Source of the DNA: Dryomyza anilis
Lineage: Eukaryota > Arthropoda > Insecta > Diptera > Dryomyzidae
Length of the DNA stretch: 64,000 nt
Reading direction: 5' to 3'
Assembly (NCBI GenBank): GCA_951804985.1
Contig: OX638132.1
Span: 23,412,617-23,476,616, forward strand
The position numbers were made by a program, and so were the translations under genes. How positions within the stretch are numbered: position 1 is the stretch's first letter; each line of letters begins with the position of its first letter. Positions 1 through 11,955 of the stretch are shown piece after piece. The notes under the pieces were generated by a model that saw only the letters and a list, made by a program, of their open reading frames with translations, did no database searches and was not told the DNA's origin.

Positions 1-735
1 TCAAACTAAAACTCACCACACTAAAACTCACTATACCCAAAAGTCGCCACACTAAAACTCACCGCACTAAAATTCGCAACACTAAAACTCACCACACTTA
101 AACTCACCATACCAAAACTCACCACACTAAAACTTACCACACTAAAACTCACCACATTAAAACTCACCACACTTAAACTCACCACACAAAAATTCAACAC
201 ACTAAAATTGACCACACTAAAACTCACCACACTAAAATTTCACCACACTAAAACTCACCACACTAAAACTCACTACACTAAAATTTCACCACATTTAAAT
301 TCACCAGTTTTAAACTCACCACATTAAAACTCACTACACTCAAATTTCGATACACTAAAACTCACCACACTAAAACTCATCGCACTAAAATTCACCACAC
401 TAAAACCCACCACAATAAAATTCATCACATTAAAATTCATCACACTAAAACTCACCACAATAAAATTCACCACACTAAAACGCGCTACACTAAAACACGC
501 CACACTAAAACACGCCACATTAAAATTCACCACACTAAAACCCACCACACTATAATTGACCACACTAAAACTCACCACACTTAAAAACACCACACTTAAA
601 CTCACCACACTCAAATTCACCACACTAAAACTCACCACACAAAAACTAACCACAATTAAACTCACCACTCCAAAATTCACCACATCTAAACTCACCACAC
701 CGAAACTTACTACATTAAAACCCACCACACTAAAA
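1..735. repeat. 15-bp minisatellite, unit ACTCACCACACTAAA
   Basis: About 49 imperfect copies of a 15-bp unit. The unit length is a multiple of three and lacks stops, so several frames stay open and encode VVSFS- or LTTLK-type repeats. These are not genes. Confidence 0.9.
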
Positions 736-1080
736 CTTCTACTGGGAAAAACTCTAAGGGGAAGAATTCTACGGGAAAGAATTCTACCGGGAACAATTCT
801 ACCGGGATGAATTCTACGTTGAGAATTCTACGGGAAAGCGTTCTATGTGGATTTTACGGGGAAGATTTCTACTGGGAATAATTCTGCGGAGAAGCGCAGT
901 CTGAGAAAAAATTATCTTTGAGAAAAGTTGTTTTGGCGGAGAATTATTTGGTTACCACATTTATAAAACGAATAAAAAAATTTCAACAGCTAAGCACGGG
1001 CCCCTCATATAAATAATAAAATGTTTTTTATATTAATAAAATCGCTCCATAAGCACGAGTCGTGCACGGGTCCAGCTAGT
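1..1080 (-). mobile_element. Minisatellite-bearing dispersed element, copy A
   Basis: This is the longest-array member of a family seen again at 52961-54115, 55478-56245 and 62080-62712. In the orientation used here, the order is terminus (GCTGGACCCGTGCACGACTC, complement near 1053-1075), an AT-rich stretch, a degenerate array around GGGAAGAATTCTACC (about 745-850), then the main 15-bp array (1-735). The family ends near an ACTAGCTGGACCCGTGC motif in copies A and C. There is no coding capacity. A Helitron-like or other non-autonomous class is possible, but I cannot prove the class from this sequence. The element is cut by the window start. Confidence 0.6.
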
Positions 1081-1949
1081 ATATAATAAATTTCTTATAA
1101 TAAATTTCAAAAAAAAATATATTTCACTTTAATTGAGAAAAAACACATTTACCATACATTTTGGTAAATTCTGATCACATAATATGAAATTAGAAGTATT
1201 TCTTATCCAAAAATCATTGAACGGAATCAATGAGTTTAACTTTAATATATCACACCTTGGTAACGTTTTCTGTGGCATGCCCCTTTATTTAATTTGACAA
1301 AATGTTCAAATGTTGTTAAATAAAATGGTTTAATTTTAAATTAATCAATATTTTGATTAGTCATATTAATCAGGATTTCTGATTAATCAAGATTTTGATT
1401 AGTTGATTAATAGCAAAGCCCTAACTAGTACAATTTAAATAGTGAACTAAAATAATTATAATTAATGCGATGAGTTTTTAAAAAACTATTCGCAGCATTT
1501 TTGTCGGCGTTGATTTTGTTTTCATTTTCGTAAATTTATGACAATATTTGTCACTTAACATCGTAAATAGAATTTTAAATGTGGTGAAGTTGAGGAAAAA
1601 GCTTTTCAATTTACCATAACGCAGATCCAGAAGAAACCCCCTGATTTATACATACCACTTTGCGAAGAATATTAGCAGAGATATCCTTACATCAATTTAG
1701 GATTGTCAGTGCTGATTTTCTTCGGTATCACGAAATTTGGGATTAACGGATTGGATGCCCTAAATCTCATCTTTTTAAAAATATTTAATAATATATACTA
1801 CACAACAGCCATTCTGCGCAGCAGTCAAGACTATTTTTGTATTATGTAAAATTACTTCCTGATTTCAAAAAAATGGTTTAAAAATTTTTCATTGGATAGA
1901 TTTACCATATATAGGCCAATAACTTTTTAAAATACCTTCGAAAAGATGG
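1081..1949. other. AT-rich spacer, no gene seen
   Basis: Low-GC sequence without a recognisable reading frame. A short run of GATTAATCA-like words, some inverted, lies at about 1330-1410. Confidence 0.5.
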
Positions 1950-2133
1950 TTTACTGCCGACTTCGAACGGCGGGTGAGAGCTTTTCATATGTCATGTTTT
2001 ACTTTACTGGGTTCGCCATTTACTGCCGAGAGGTAGCGCGGTATACAAAAAAGTTTTCTATGAAAAGATGTGATTAGCCCCTGGGACCTTTCGGCACGCA
2101 GTCCAACGCACTAATCACTGAGCTACCGCGGCT
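1950..2133 (-). mobile_element. tRNA-derived SINE, copy 1 (internally deleted)
   Basis: Same family as 2575-2880. It keeps the tRNA-like head (complement of CTGAGCTACCGCGGCT at the right end) and part of the body (TTTACTGCCGA and GAACGGCGGGTGAGAGC). The segment containing box B is deleted near 2079-2082, and the (ATT)n tail half is missing. Confidence 0.75.
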
Positions 2134-2574
2134 ACAATGTATCCATAGATTTCTTTTATTTGTACGTTGTTTTATTTGAAAAGGTGCTAGTTTTGGAATA
2201 TTACAAACTGAAATCTCACTTCGGTTTTTCGATTTTTCGAAATTTTTTAAATGCAATTTTGATTTAAATATTACATTTTTCGAGTTCTTCTATCAAATTG
2301 TCTTAAACCAAGAAATCAATTTCAAAATATTGTGAGAAATAACTGCAGGATGTTGAATTTTATTTTACTTGACCATATCAATTATTTAAAATGCGACATA
2401 TTTGCAAATATATGTGACCAGCTTTTTTATAGCTCTGTTCAAAAATAATTCGCCGATATCTCGTAAACCTATTCATAGAAATTTTTTTAATAAATATATC
2501 TGAAGTCTGTATGTCATTTCGCATAACACATAAATCATCATGATCAAAGTTTTTTTTTTTTATATTGTTATATA

Positions 2575-2880
2575 TAATAATAATAGTTTGGCGCTACAGT
2601 CCTGTATAGAACTTCGGCCGAGCTCTCTCACCATTTTGAACTGTGCGTGTTATATTTGTACTCAAAGTGGTGGGACCTACAGTTTATTGCCGAATCCGAA
2701 CGGCGGGTGAGAGCTTTTCATAGGCAATAATTTTACTCTCGTAGGTTTGCCATTTACTGCCGAGAGGTAGCGCGGTATAGAAAAATGTTTCTATGAAAGA
2801 TGTTGTTAGCCCCAGTCCAGGCTTGAACCGGGGACCTTTCGGCTCGCAGTCCAACGCACTAACCACTGAGCTACCGCGGC
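2575..2880 (-). mobile_element. tRNA-derived SINE, copy 2 (full length with TSD)
   Basis: On the minus strand it begins GCCGCGGTAGCTCAGTGG, carries box A and box B, has a tRNA-unrelated body, and ends in an ATT repeat tail. Direct repeats TATTGTTATATA flank it at 2563-2574 and 2881-2892, so this is a complete retroposition event of 306 bp. The anticodon-loop-like segment reads CTGCGAG, but the stem is degenerate, so I do not assign a parent tRNA with confidence. Confidence 0.88.
2817..2873 (-). promoter_or_regulatory. RNA polymerase III internal promoter (boxes A and B) of the SINE
   Basis: On the minus strand, TAGCTCAGTGGTTAG at 2859-2873 fits box A and GGTTCAAGCCTGG at 2817-2829 fits box B. 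The spacing is that of a tRNA gene. Whether it is still transcribed is unknown. Confidence 0.8.
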
Positions 2881-2892
2881 TATTGTTATATA

Positions 2893-3501
2893 GTGCAATT
2901 AATTGTTTAATAAATTTATTAAAGTGAATATATTAAAATTTAAAATTATAAATTTGTATACAAAGTGTTTTAACATTAAAAATAAATTTAATAATAAAGC
3001 AGATATTCAAATTCTAACAGAAAGTTTCAATATGTTATGCTGGTGAAAGCACTGTGTTATATTAAAGTTGCCATAACCAGCTACACCCAGAGAAAATGTG
3101 GAAAAATCGTTCTTATAATACTGTTAAGAAATTAATTTTCAAAAGTTTAAGGTAAAGCTGTTTGGTAATGAAAAGCTTCATAGATAGCTTATTCTGATTC
3201 TTGTCCATGCTAAAAATAAACATGGCTCTATTTATGCAATTCTTAATAAAGCTCCGTCCTTCGTTCAAAAGCTTATGCGATGGACTCGTGCAAATTCCTA
3301 AAGAAAGCTTAATTTCTTACAGTTTTGCTTGTTGCGTGTACTGACTAATTGTAGAACTTTTTAACAAAAACGTCTGCGTTATGATTTAATGTTATGTCTT
3401 CTTAACCTCCTGTTGGTTTCTCGGCTTTCTTCCAAATGTTACTTTTCATTGGTTTGTGGCTACGATTGAAGTTTTTCTTGGCTAAACCAATTATATAATT
3501 C
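2893..3501. other. AT-rich spacer, no gene seen
   Basis: No supported reading frame. A single CACCCAGAGAAAA motif near 3086 resembles the terminus of the small inverted-repeat element at 19158-19376, but I found no partner end. Confidence 0.4.
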
Positions 3502-3642
3502 ATATAACGCAGGCATCTCAAACACGCGGCCCGCGAAGTTTTTTTTGAATAATATAAGAAAAATATATTTTTAAGAATTGAAAAATTTTAAAAATATTTT
3601 ATTTTCAGGCGTTAAAATGATTATTATATTAAATAACGGAGG

Positions 3643-4725
3643 TAGAGATGGGCACGTGAGTGAGTTTTGACTCACACTCACTCACGCCCACGAAAGAATT
3701 TTTCTACACTCAATTTTTCTACACACTCACTCACAATCACGTGAGTAAAATTAAGATTCAATCACGCGTGATCACGCGTGATTCACGTGGTTTTTTTTTG
3801 CTATTGTTTTCAGAATGCATAAAATACATATTTCATTTGTATATGTTGGTGAGATTGGTCAACCGAGCGTGGCACCTCTAATACAACCTACATATTTCAA
3901 AAGCAATAATGATGTAATGATGTTAGGGATCTCAATTTTTAACGGAGATGGAAATGTGAAAGACCTTCGATGTACTGTTCATATAAAAATGTAAAAATTG
4001 TCTCGAATAATAACTCTCCGGTGAAGAATTCGTTTAAAATCTTTGAGAATTATCCCGGAAAAATTATCTCTGGAAAAGAATTATCAATAAAAAAAATAGT
4101 CCGGTGTAGAATTTACCAGGGATGAATTGACTTTGGGAACAACTATTTTTAAAGCAATTTTTTTGGTTACTACATTTATAACACGAATAAAAACGGGACC
4201 CCACACGAACCTATGGAGCAAACTAAACCTAATAAACAAAAGGAATTCAATACAGAGTTATCATGTATAGTTGAAATTGAAAATTCAACTTTTTACAAAA
4301 ATGGGTATATCGAAAAAATATGTGTTCTATATCCATTTTCATAAACGGTCGTATAAAACCAAGCAAAAACTATTGACATGACCCCACAAAAATTGACTAG
4401 CTCATACTAAGTACGACCGGTTTGCAGGGGTTTAGATCAATTGTTGACTGAACCTTGTAACTTATTCTGAGTTGAAGAAGGAGTGGGTATTTGACGGTCG
4501 GTTATCAAGGGTTTGATTTATTATAGTTCTGAATACTGGGCAGCTGCCTTCCCAAAGCCTTCTGAGTTCAAGGCAAAGCCCTACTTGTTCTGTAGTTCAG
4601 CAAAAATATAGAAAAATCGCAAAACATTAAAAGTGTGACTTTTTTTATTTTTACAATCACAATCACGCGTGATCACGCGTGATTCACGTGAATCACGCTG
4701 AATCACGCTCACATGCCCATCTCTA
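3643..4725. mobile_element. hAT-type non-autonomous transposon (nested), 8-bp TSD
   Basis: Ends are TAGAGATGGGCACGTGAG on the left and, on the other strand, TAGAGATGGGCATGTGAG. The 8-bp duplication AACGGAGG is perfect (3635-3642 and 4726-4733). Subterminal CACGCGTGATCACGCGTG palindromes occur near both ends (about 3763 and 4661). It lies wholly inside the 3510-6710 element and is therefore younger. It has no transposase frame. Confidence 0.88.
3838..4205 (-). mobile_element. Fragment related to the minisatellite-bearing element
   Basis: The words GTGAGATTGGTC and CGTGGCACCTC (3848-3878) match the far end of copy D (62088-62115). TGGTTACTACATTTATAAC, ending near 4181, matches copy A near 949-968. 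The minisatellite itself is absent. It sits within the nested hAT element, so either the hAT element captured it or it inserted there. Confidence 0.45.
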
Positions 4726-5949
4726 AACGGAGGCATAATCAAGATTTTTCTTGGTTTAAAACTTATTAATTAATGAAAAACAATCAATATTTTTATATAT
4801 TCCAAAATTTAATAATGAGAAATTGAGACTCGAAGTCTCGAGTCTTAATTTATTTTTATAATTTTCATTTTAAAGATTATACATGGCGTTGAACAAATGG
4901 CATAACAATAATGTTTATCTTTTTTTCATCAAGTAATATTGTTTTTTATTCATAAAATTTTAAATTTAATGTAAAGTTTTGAATTTCCCTCGGCTATATT
5001 TCACCGGCATTTATAAAACATATATAGTAGCGCATAGTTTTCTACGTCTAACAACGATATGATAAATACATTAATGTTTTTGGTGCGACTATTAAAAATA
5101 AAAGGAGTGAAAAATAATTAAAACTTAGAAATCTTAAAAACTAGACCCTATTTAACAAAACCATTTTCGGAATTAGCTCCAGTATCAGTATAAAGTATCA
5201 GTACCCAGTATGCCATTCGTTTCGAAATCGTTACGAGATCAATGCGAAATAAAGGAGAAATCACACGATATCGAAAACTTTCTCGTACCGATATCGAGCG
5301 TCAAATTGGATCTACATGGTAGGTAGATATCGATGCGTTTTGTCGGAGTTTTCTCGGTATGAGAAATTTTTTGAAATCGATGAAAAAAATGATCAATGTT
5401 CCATATTGCTTCGAAAAATATTACGATATCGATGCGATAAAAATTTATATATCGTATCTTGTCAACGAATTTGTATGTACGAGAAAGACAAAATTAAGAT
5501 TCGATAAAGCAACAAGATCGACCTTTTTTCTCTAAGATATTTGATAAAAATTCGAGGCGTCGAAGGACTCCGAGACAAGGCAAACTGGGTATAAAGGCGC
5601 AATCAAAATAAAACAAGAATCAAAAATTTGTAGACAAGAGTCTTGCATTGTAAAAATTGGAATTGTCTTCATTTTTTAGTAAGTACAACTTTTTGTTTAG
5701 AGACATTCCACACCAAATCTATCAGAGTTCCAGACTCACATTCTCCAGAGATACAGTGGTCCAAAGTTTCAAAATAATAATCAATAATCACTTTTTGTGG
5801 TAGTAGAAAAAAACTCTTGACCGTAGAATGCTGTAAACCTCATTTTAAGGATAATAAAATAAACTTTGTTATAACTCCTAAATCCTTACATCTCTAATCA
5901 ATGGATTTTCCTTGCAATTTAAATTAGTTGTGCATAAAAAGGAACCCTT

Positions 5950-6049
5950 TTCAAATTTATATAAATTTCAAATTTATATAAATTTCAAATTTATATAAAT
6001 TTCAAATTTATATAAATTTATAATTTATATAAATATCAAATTTATATAC
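5950..6049. repeat. 17-bp tandem repeat CAAATTTATATAAATTT
   Basis: About six copies. Each unit is itself a palindrome (AAATTTATATAAATTT). It lies inside the outer hAT element. Confidence 0.85.
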
Positions 6050-6925
6050 GATATTTAAAAAAAAAACTTTTTCAATATGTTTAGTAAGAAGTCTGCTATG
6101 TGATTTAGGCCACGAAGTTTTCTCGAACTAACTTGGATAACGAAAATTCGATCTCGTTGCTAATTTTTAAAATTTCAGTAGAGTAAAATTTTATGTTAGG
6201 ATATTTAAACATTTTCCACATCGCATTGTTTTTGAAATATATCTCTGTATATTTGAACTATTTGATGCAATATTAATCCAGAATCGTTTTTATTATCGTT
6301 TCAAAAAAAACGGCCATATGTCCCTTTGAACTATTTTTGTTGTTTTAGTACGATTTGGCCTTCGATATTGGTACTAATTAGATTATCGTACGATTTTGCG
6401 GACATAAAAAGTTGTAACAATTTTGGATGATTGTTAGATTTGTTTTACAAAATTGTCTCTGGTGTTTGAAATATACTTCATTGTATACACCCCTGACAAA
6501 ATTTTTGGCTGGATCAAAAAAATTCTAACATTTTTTCGATATATTTCAAACATACAAATGTTATCATCTTAACATTATATTTTATTTTAAAACAGAAGAA
6601 CCAAATGTGAAAAACGAGCGAATTTTTTTTGTATGGTAAACAATTGCGGCCCGCCTCATCTTTTGAGTTGCCAATGCGGCCCGTGATGCCAAATGAGTTT
6701 GACATGCCTGATATAACGCAATATTTTCAATAAAATTAATTCAAACGTTGCTTAAATTACATGTTCCACTTTTACTTCACCCCAGTACCTGTTTCCCACT
6801 TTGGCCCAATATCAGAATTTGAACATAATTTAGCACCGTTTAAGCAATTTCAAATTATTTGCAAAATCCGTTTTTATTTCAAAAGATATGGAATATGCGA
6901 TCATTTAAAACATACCTTCTTAATT

Positions 6926-7211
6926 AATAATAATAATAGTTTGGCGCTACAGTCCTTTATAGAACTTCGGCCGAGCTCTCTCATCATTTTGAGCTGTACG
7001 TAGTATATTTGTACTCAAAGTGGTGGGACCTACAGTTTATTGCCGAATCCGAACGGCGGGTTAGAGCTTTTCATAGGCAATGATTTTTACTCTCGTAGGT
7101 TTGCCATTTACTGACGAGAGGTAGTGCGGTATAGAAAAATGTTTCTATGAAAAGATGTTGTTAGTCCCATTCCAGGCTTGAACCAGGGACCTTTCGGCTC
7201 GCAGTCCAACG
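6926..7211 (-). mobile_element. tRNA-derived SINE, copy 3 (5'-truncated)
   Basis: Nearly collinear with copy 2 from the ATT tail through box B (7172-7184, minus). It stops inside the tRNA-like head at about 7211, so box A is lost. I see no clear TSD. Confidence 0.82.
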
Positions 7212-9162
7212 TACACTTTTTCACTCTAAAAAATTTTTAAATTTGTTTTCCCTGCTATAGCCATGGGTGAACAAATTGATGCCATATTATAAAGCTCTTG
7301 ACAATTTTTTTTATTTTTCTAAAAACATTCCCAAAAATTGCGATTTCCGACATTACCCTGTGTCTCACTTTACCACTACTTATAAAAACGATTGGGTTAA
7401 GTTAAACTTACTTGGACGGAACTTGAAGTCGGTCCCCAGCAATGCCTTACCGAAACTCCAACACAAAGACAATATTATATTTTCTCACTCATACATAAAT
7501 AATGTTAAATACATCCCTGCAGGATCAATGATAGATATATGACCCGTAATTTTACTAGTAATGAAAACTAATATTTTTTGCGCGTCGGTTTGCCACCATT
7601 TTTTATTTTTAGGTTATTTATACGTTTGCAACAGTAGCCGCTACAGCAGGAGTTGATAAAAGATGTTACTTAAATTATAAACAATTGATAAACACTAAAA
7701 GAAAGTATATTGAAAAGAGTATTTGTATATATTCCTTATTTATCTATTTATATTATAGATATCATCAAAGTGGAAAGGTCATCTGCATTAAACAAATGCA
7801 TGGAAGGAAGCAAAACAACGGCGAACAAAAGTCGTTTTAATTGACAATTTTGTAATGCAAAAATGTTGAATGTAATGCGCATTATATTCAACGCAATAAA
7901 AATGAAAACTATAGAATTTTGAGTTTTTTTGGTTTTATTTGGTCTAGTTTTGGTTAGTTTACTATTAATTTAACCGTCCCTAACCTCAAAATTAAAACAG
8001 TTCATGTTACGTAAAATATTTCGTACATTTACAAGTAATTTAATAGTCACTTATTACCAAAAGAACAGTGATAAACATATATTCAATTGTATCTCATTTC
8101 AGATGAGTGAGAAAGAGATAAAAATTCACACGCTCACAAAAGTTTCGGTCAATTTTATCCCGACGCTCTTAACAATGTTATAGAAACTTTTACTGAAACT
8201 TTCAGTTTTGATACTTGTAATATTACTGCTCATATGACCGGTAGTGTTCTTGCTGGGTCGGTTCCGACTATGGAACACCCTATACCTTAGTGGGATAGTA
8301 ATATGGGATATTTTATTATCTACCATTGAGTTATGCTGAACATTCTTGCACTCAAAAATATCAATAAAAAAATTTTAAATTAGAATTTCGTTTATATTAC
8401 AGTTTTAAGGATAAATAAATTAAAAACGTGCATTTTAAAAATTAGAATGCCAAAAAGTGCTAAAAATAATTGAAAAATTACAAAATACAATTTTTAAATT
8501 AAAAAGCCCAAAATGCGCCACTGTACAGCGCCCATTTTATGCAAATGGCAACTCAAAAGCACAACAATTCGTAAAACTTCTCCTGTTGGTTGCCGTCGAC
8601 GTTGCACTTCGAGACTTACAAAACATACAAACACAATTTGTTGCTGCTGCTGTTTTTCTAGTTAGCAATTGTTTTGCTATTGTTGTAGTTGTTGCTTTTG
8701 CTGTTTCTATTTGTGTTAGTGACAGTCGACACAATACTTAGAGTCTGGATGCGCTGAGGTGCTCAACGCATTGCACCTTCTGCACTTTATCCTTCAAAAT
8801 TTGCGCGTAGCTGCTGCAGATAAATTTGGTTGTTTTATTATTTTATTTTGTATTTTTAACTTTACGTAAATTTGTTGCTGGCATGTTTAAATTTATTTAG
8901 TCATCTTTTGTTTTTGCTGTTGTTTATCCCGTTGCGCAAAGTTTTGCGCCAACAATGGGTGAAGTCTATTTTTAGGTGCTGCTGTTGTATAGTGATTGGA
9001 TAACGAAGAGCTTAACGTATTTGTCAGTGGCAGTGACAGCAGAAAAATGGTTAAGTAATAATTGCATTCGATTACGTAGTAGGTACACAGCGGGAACTAA
9101 ACTTCTAAAACAGAAGAGGAATTCATCTCAAAATAAATATTGCAGAAATTCACTAATATCAA
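7212..9162. other. Spacer; no gene recognised
   Basis: Mostly AT-rich. A frame of about 90 codons at 7267-7542 has no recognisable motif. CAA/TTG-rich sequence at about 8625-8720 gives alanine/valine or glutamine/threonine-type frames typical of fly intergenic DNA. Moderately GC-richer unique sequence at 8500-9100 could be regulatory, but nothing specific is supported. Confidence 0.4.
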
Positions 9163-11233
9163 ATTTTGATTCCTTTGATTCTTTGATTCTTTGATTTTTT
9201 TGATATTTTTGATACTTTTGATTTTTTTGATTCTTTCGATTCTTTTGATTCTTTTGATTCTTTTGATTCTTTTGATTCTTTTGATTCTTTTGATTCTTTT
9301 GATTCTTTTGATTCTTTTGATTCTTTTGATTCTTTTGGTTCTTTTGATTCTTTTGATTCTTTTGATTCTTTTGATTCTTTTGATTCTTTTGATTCTTTTG
9401 ATTCTTTTGATTCTTTTGATTCTTTTGATTCTTTTGATTCTTTTGATTCTTTTGATTCTTTTGATTCTTTTGATTCTTTTGATTCTTTTGATTCTTTTGA
9501 TTCTTTTGATTCTTTTGATTCTTTTGATTCTTTTGATTCTTTCGATTCTTTTGATTCTTTTGATTCTTTTGATTCTTTTGATTCTTTTGATTCTTTTGAT
9601 TCTTTTGATTCTTTTGATTCTTTTGATTCTTTTGATTCTTTTGATTCTTTTGATTCTTTGGATTCTTTTGATTCTTTTGATTATTTTGATTCTTTCGATT
9701 CTTTTGATTCTTTTGATTCTTTTGATTCATTTGATTCTTTTGATTCTTTTGATTCTTTTGATTCTTTTGATTCTTTTGATTCTTTTGATTCTTCTGATTC
9801 ACTTGATTCTTTTGATTCTTTTGATTCTTTTGATTCTTTTGATTCTTTTGATTCTTTTGATTCTTTTGATTCTTTTGATTCTTTTGATTCTTTTGATTCT
9901 TTTGATTCTTTTGATTCTTTTGATTCTTTTGATTCTTTTGATTCTTTTGATTCTTTTGATTCTTTTGATTCTTTTGATTCTTTTGATTCTTTTGATTCTT
10001 TTGATTCTTTTGATTCTTTTGATTCTTTTGGTTCTTTTGATTCTTTTGATTCTTTTGATTCTTTTGATTCTTTTGATTCTTTTGATTCTTTTGATTCTTT
10101 TGATTCTTTTGATTCTTTTGATTCTTTTGATTCTTTTGATTCTTTTGATTCTTTTGATTCTTTTGATTCTTTTGATTCTTTTGATTCTTTTGATTCTTTT
10201 GATTCTTTTGATTCTTTTGATTCTTTTGATTCTTTTGATTCTTTTGATTCTTTCGATTCTTTTGATTCTTTTGATTCTTTTGATTCTTTTGATTCTTTTG
10301 ATTCTTTTGATTCTTTTGATTCTTTTGATTCTTTTGATTCTTTTGATTCTTTTGATTCTTTGGATTCTTTTGATTCTTTTGATTATTTTGATTCTTTCGA
10401 TTCTTTTGATTCTTTTGATTCTTTTGATTCATTTGATTCTTTTGATTCTTTTGATTCTTTTGATTCTTTTGATTCTTTTGATTCTTTTGATTCTTCTGAT
10501 TCACTTGATTCTTTTGATTCTTTTGATTCTTTTGATTCTTTTGATTCTTTTGATTCTTTTGATTCTTTTGATTCTTTTGATTCTTTTGATTCTTTTGATT
10601 CTTTTGATTCTTTTGATTCTTTTGATTCTTTTGATTCTTTTGATTCTTTTGATTCTTTTGATTCTTTTGATTCTTTTGATTCTTTTGATTCTTTTGATTC
10701 TTTTGATTCTTTTGATTCTTTTGATTCTTTTGATTCTTTTGATTCTTTTGATTCTTTTGATTCTTTTGATTCTTTTGATTCTTTTGATTCTTTTGATTCT
10801 TTTGATTCTTTTGATTCTTTTGATTCTTTTGATTCTTTTGATTCTTTTGATTCTTTTGATTCTTTTGATTCTTTTGATTCTTTTGATTCTTTTGATTCTT
10901 TTGATTCTTTTGATTCTTTTGATTCTTTTGATTCTTTTGATTCTTTTGATTCTTTTGATTCTTTTGATTCTTTTGATTCTTTTGATTCTTTTGATTCTTT
11001 TGATTCTTTTGATTCTTTTGATTCTTTTGATTCTTTTGATTCTTTTGATTCTTTTGATTCTTTTGATTCTTTTGATTCTTTTGATTCTTTTGATTCTTTT
11101 GATTCTTTTGATTTTTTTGATTCTTTTGATCGTTTTGATCGTTTTATTCATTTGATTCTTTTGATTTTTCTGATTTCTTTGATTCCTGTGACTTTTTCAT
11201 TTTTAATTTTTGTGATTATTTTGATTTTTATCT
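9163..11233. repeat. 9-bp satellite array, unit GATTCTTTT
   Basis: About 220 copies of a 9-mer with very few variants. The edges decay into GATTTTTTT-like words. The unit is a multiple of three and stop-free, so frames of hundreds of codons stay open on both strands (DSF, ILL, KNQ and KRI repeats). Variant units recur in the same order about 702 bp apart: the GG variant at 9660 and 10362, and CTTCTGATTCACTTG at 9791 and 10493. This shows a higher-order duplication of 78 units. Confidence 0.95.
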
Positions 11234-11239
11234 GCACTT

Positions 11240-11955
11240 AAAAATTGATTTTCTTTTGTCGTCCACAAACTGCAAATCCTTGTAGAGCATAAAAACAGAT
11301 GCTAAAACCTTACATTAATCATTTTTGATACAAAAAAGGAGGGAAAAGAACACCGAGAATTTTGCGTTGGAAAATGTAAAAGTGTTGCTAATTAATTTGT
11401 ACTTTTTTTAGTTTATCACACTTTTTTGTTAAGCTCAATACTTTTTCTACTATTTAGTTCTATTTGCGTGAATGTGGCCTGCGACGACAAACGAAAGTTC
11501 TACGAATTGCGGCACTTTTTTGGTTTTTGAATATTTTATGGGTTTTTTTTTTTGTACCTTTTGCGTTGTTAGCGAAAGCCGACACACAAATGAAACACTT
11601 TAAATGCATTAACAAAGGACAAAAAAGTACTTTTCTGATAAAAGGTGGGAAAAAACATATATAACTATGCAGCAGATATGGGTCAACTTTTTTTTAACAC
11701 CAGAATTAAGTAAAAAAGTACGAGAAACACAAAAACTCGCAGAAAAATAAATGTTAGGTCTTGGAAAAATTTAGTGATTTTTTTTTTGGAATATTTAATT
11801 TTGAGGTAATTTTACAAAAATTTTACTGAAATACAAAAAAAAAAGAAATATATTTAAAATTCACTACAAAAATTACTCTGTATATGAAAATGTTTTAAAA
11901 CAATATTTACTAGTTACTGAGAGTCTAAATAACACTATCTTACACTATATATTCC
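11240..11955. other. AT-rich spacer, no gene seen
   Basis: No motif-bearing reading frame. Short hydrophobic frames near 11464-11664 look accidental. Confidence 0.4.

Larger units (their letters stand above)
3510..6710. mobile_element. hAT-type non-autonomous transposon (outer), 8-bp TSD
   Basis: The left end starts CAGGCATCTCAAAC and the right end, read on the other strand, starts CAGGCATGTCAAAC. Both ends are followed within about 60 bp by GCGGCCCGC-type words. A perfect 8-bp duplication ATATAACG flanks it (3502-3509 and 6711-6718). The 8-bp TSD and CAG start fit the hAT superfamily. No transposase frame remains. About 1.09 kb of its length is a second, later insertion. Confidence 0.85.

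Noticed and set aside
1..735. CRISPR array
   Set aside because: Units are contiguous 15-mers without spacers, in an animal genome.
21..810. Reading frames of VVSFS and LTTLK type
   Set aside because: Produced by the 15-bp minisatellite; the same frames recur at 53359-53868 and 62208-62702.
2817..2880. A true tRNA gene on the minus strand
   Set aside because: Anticodon and acceptor stems do not pair well, and the tRNA part is fused to a 200-bp body with TSD, so it is a SINE.
7267..7542. 91-codon frame as a small gene
   Set aside because: AT-rich chance composition, no motif, and no promoter or splice evidence.
9128..11241. Very long reading frames on both strands (DSF, ILL, KNQ and KRI repeats)
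   Set aside because: They are the automatic result of a stop-free 9-bp satellite and have no complex sequence.
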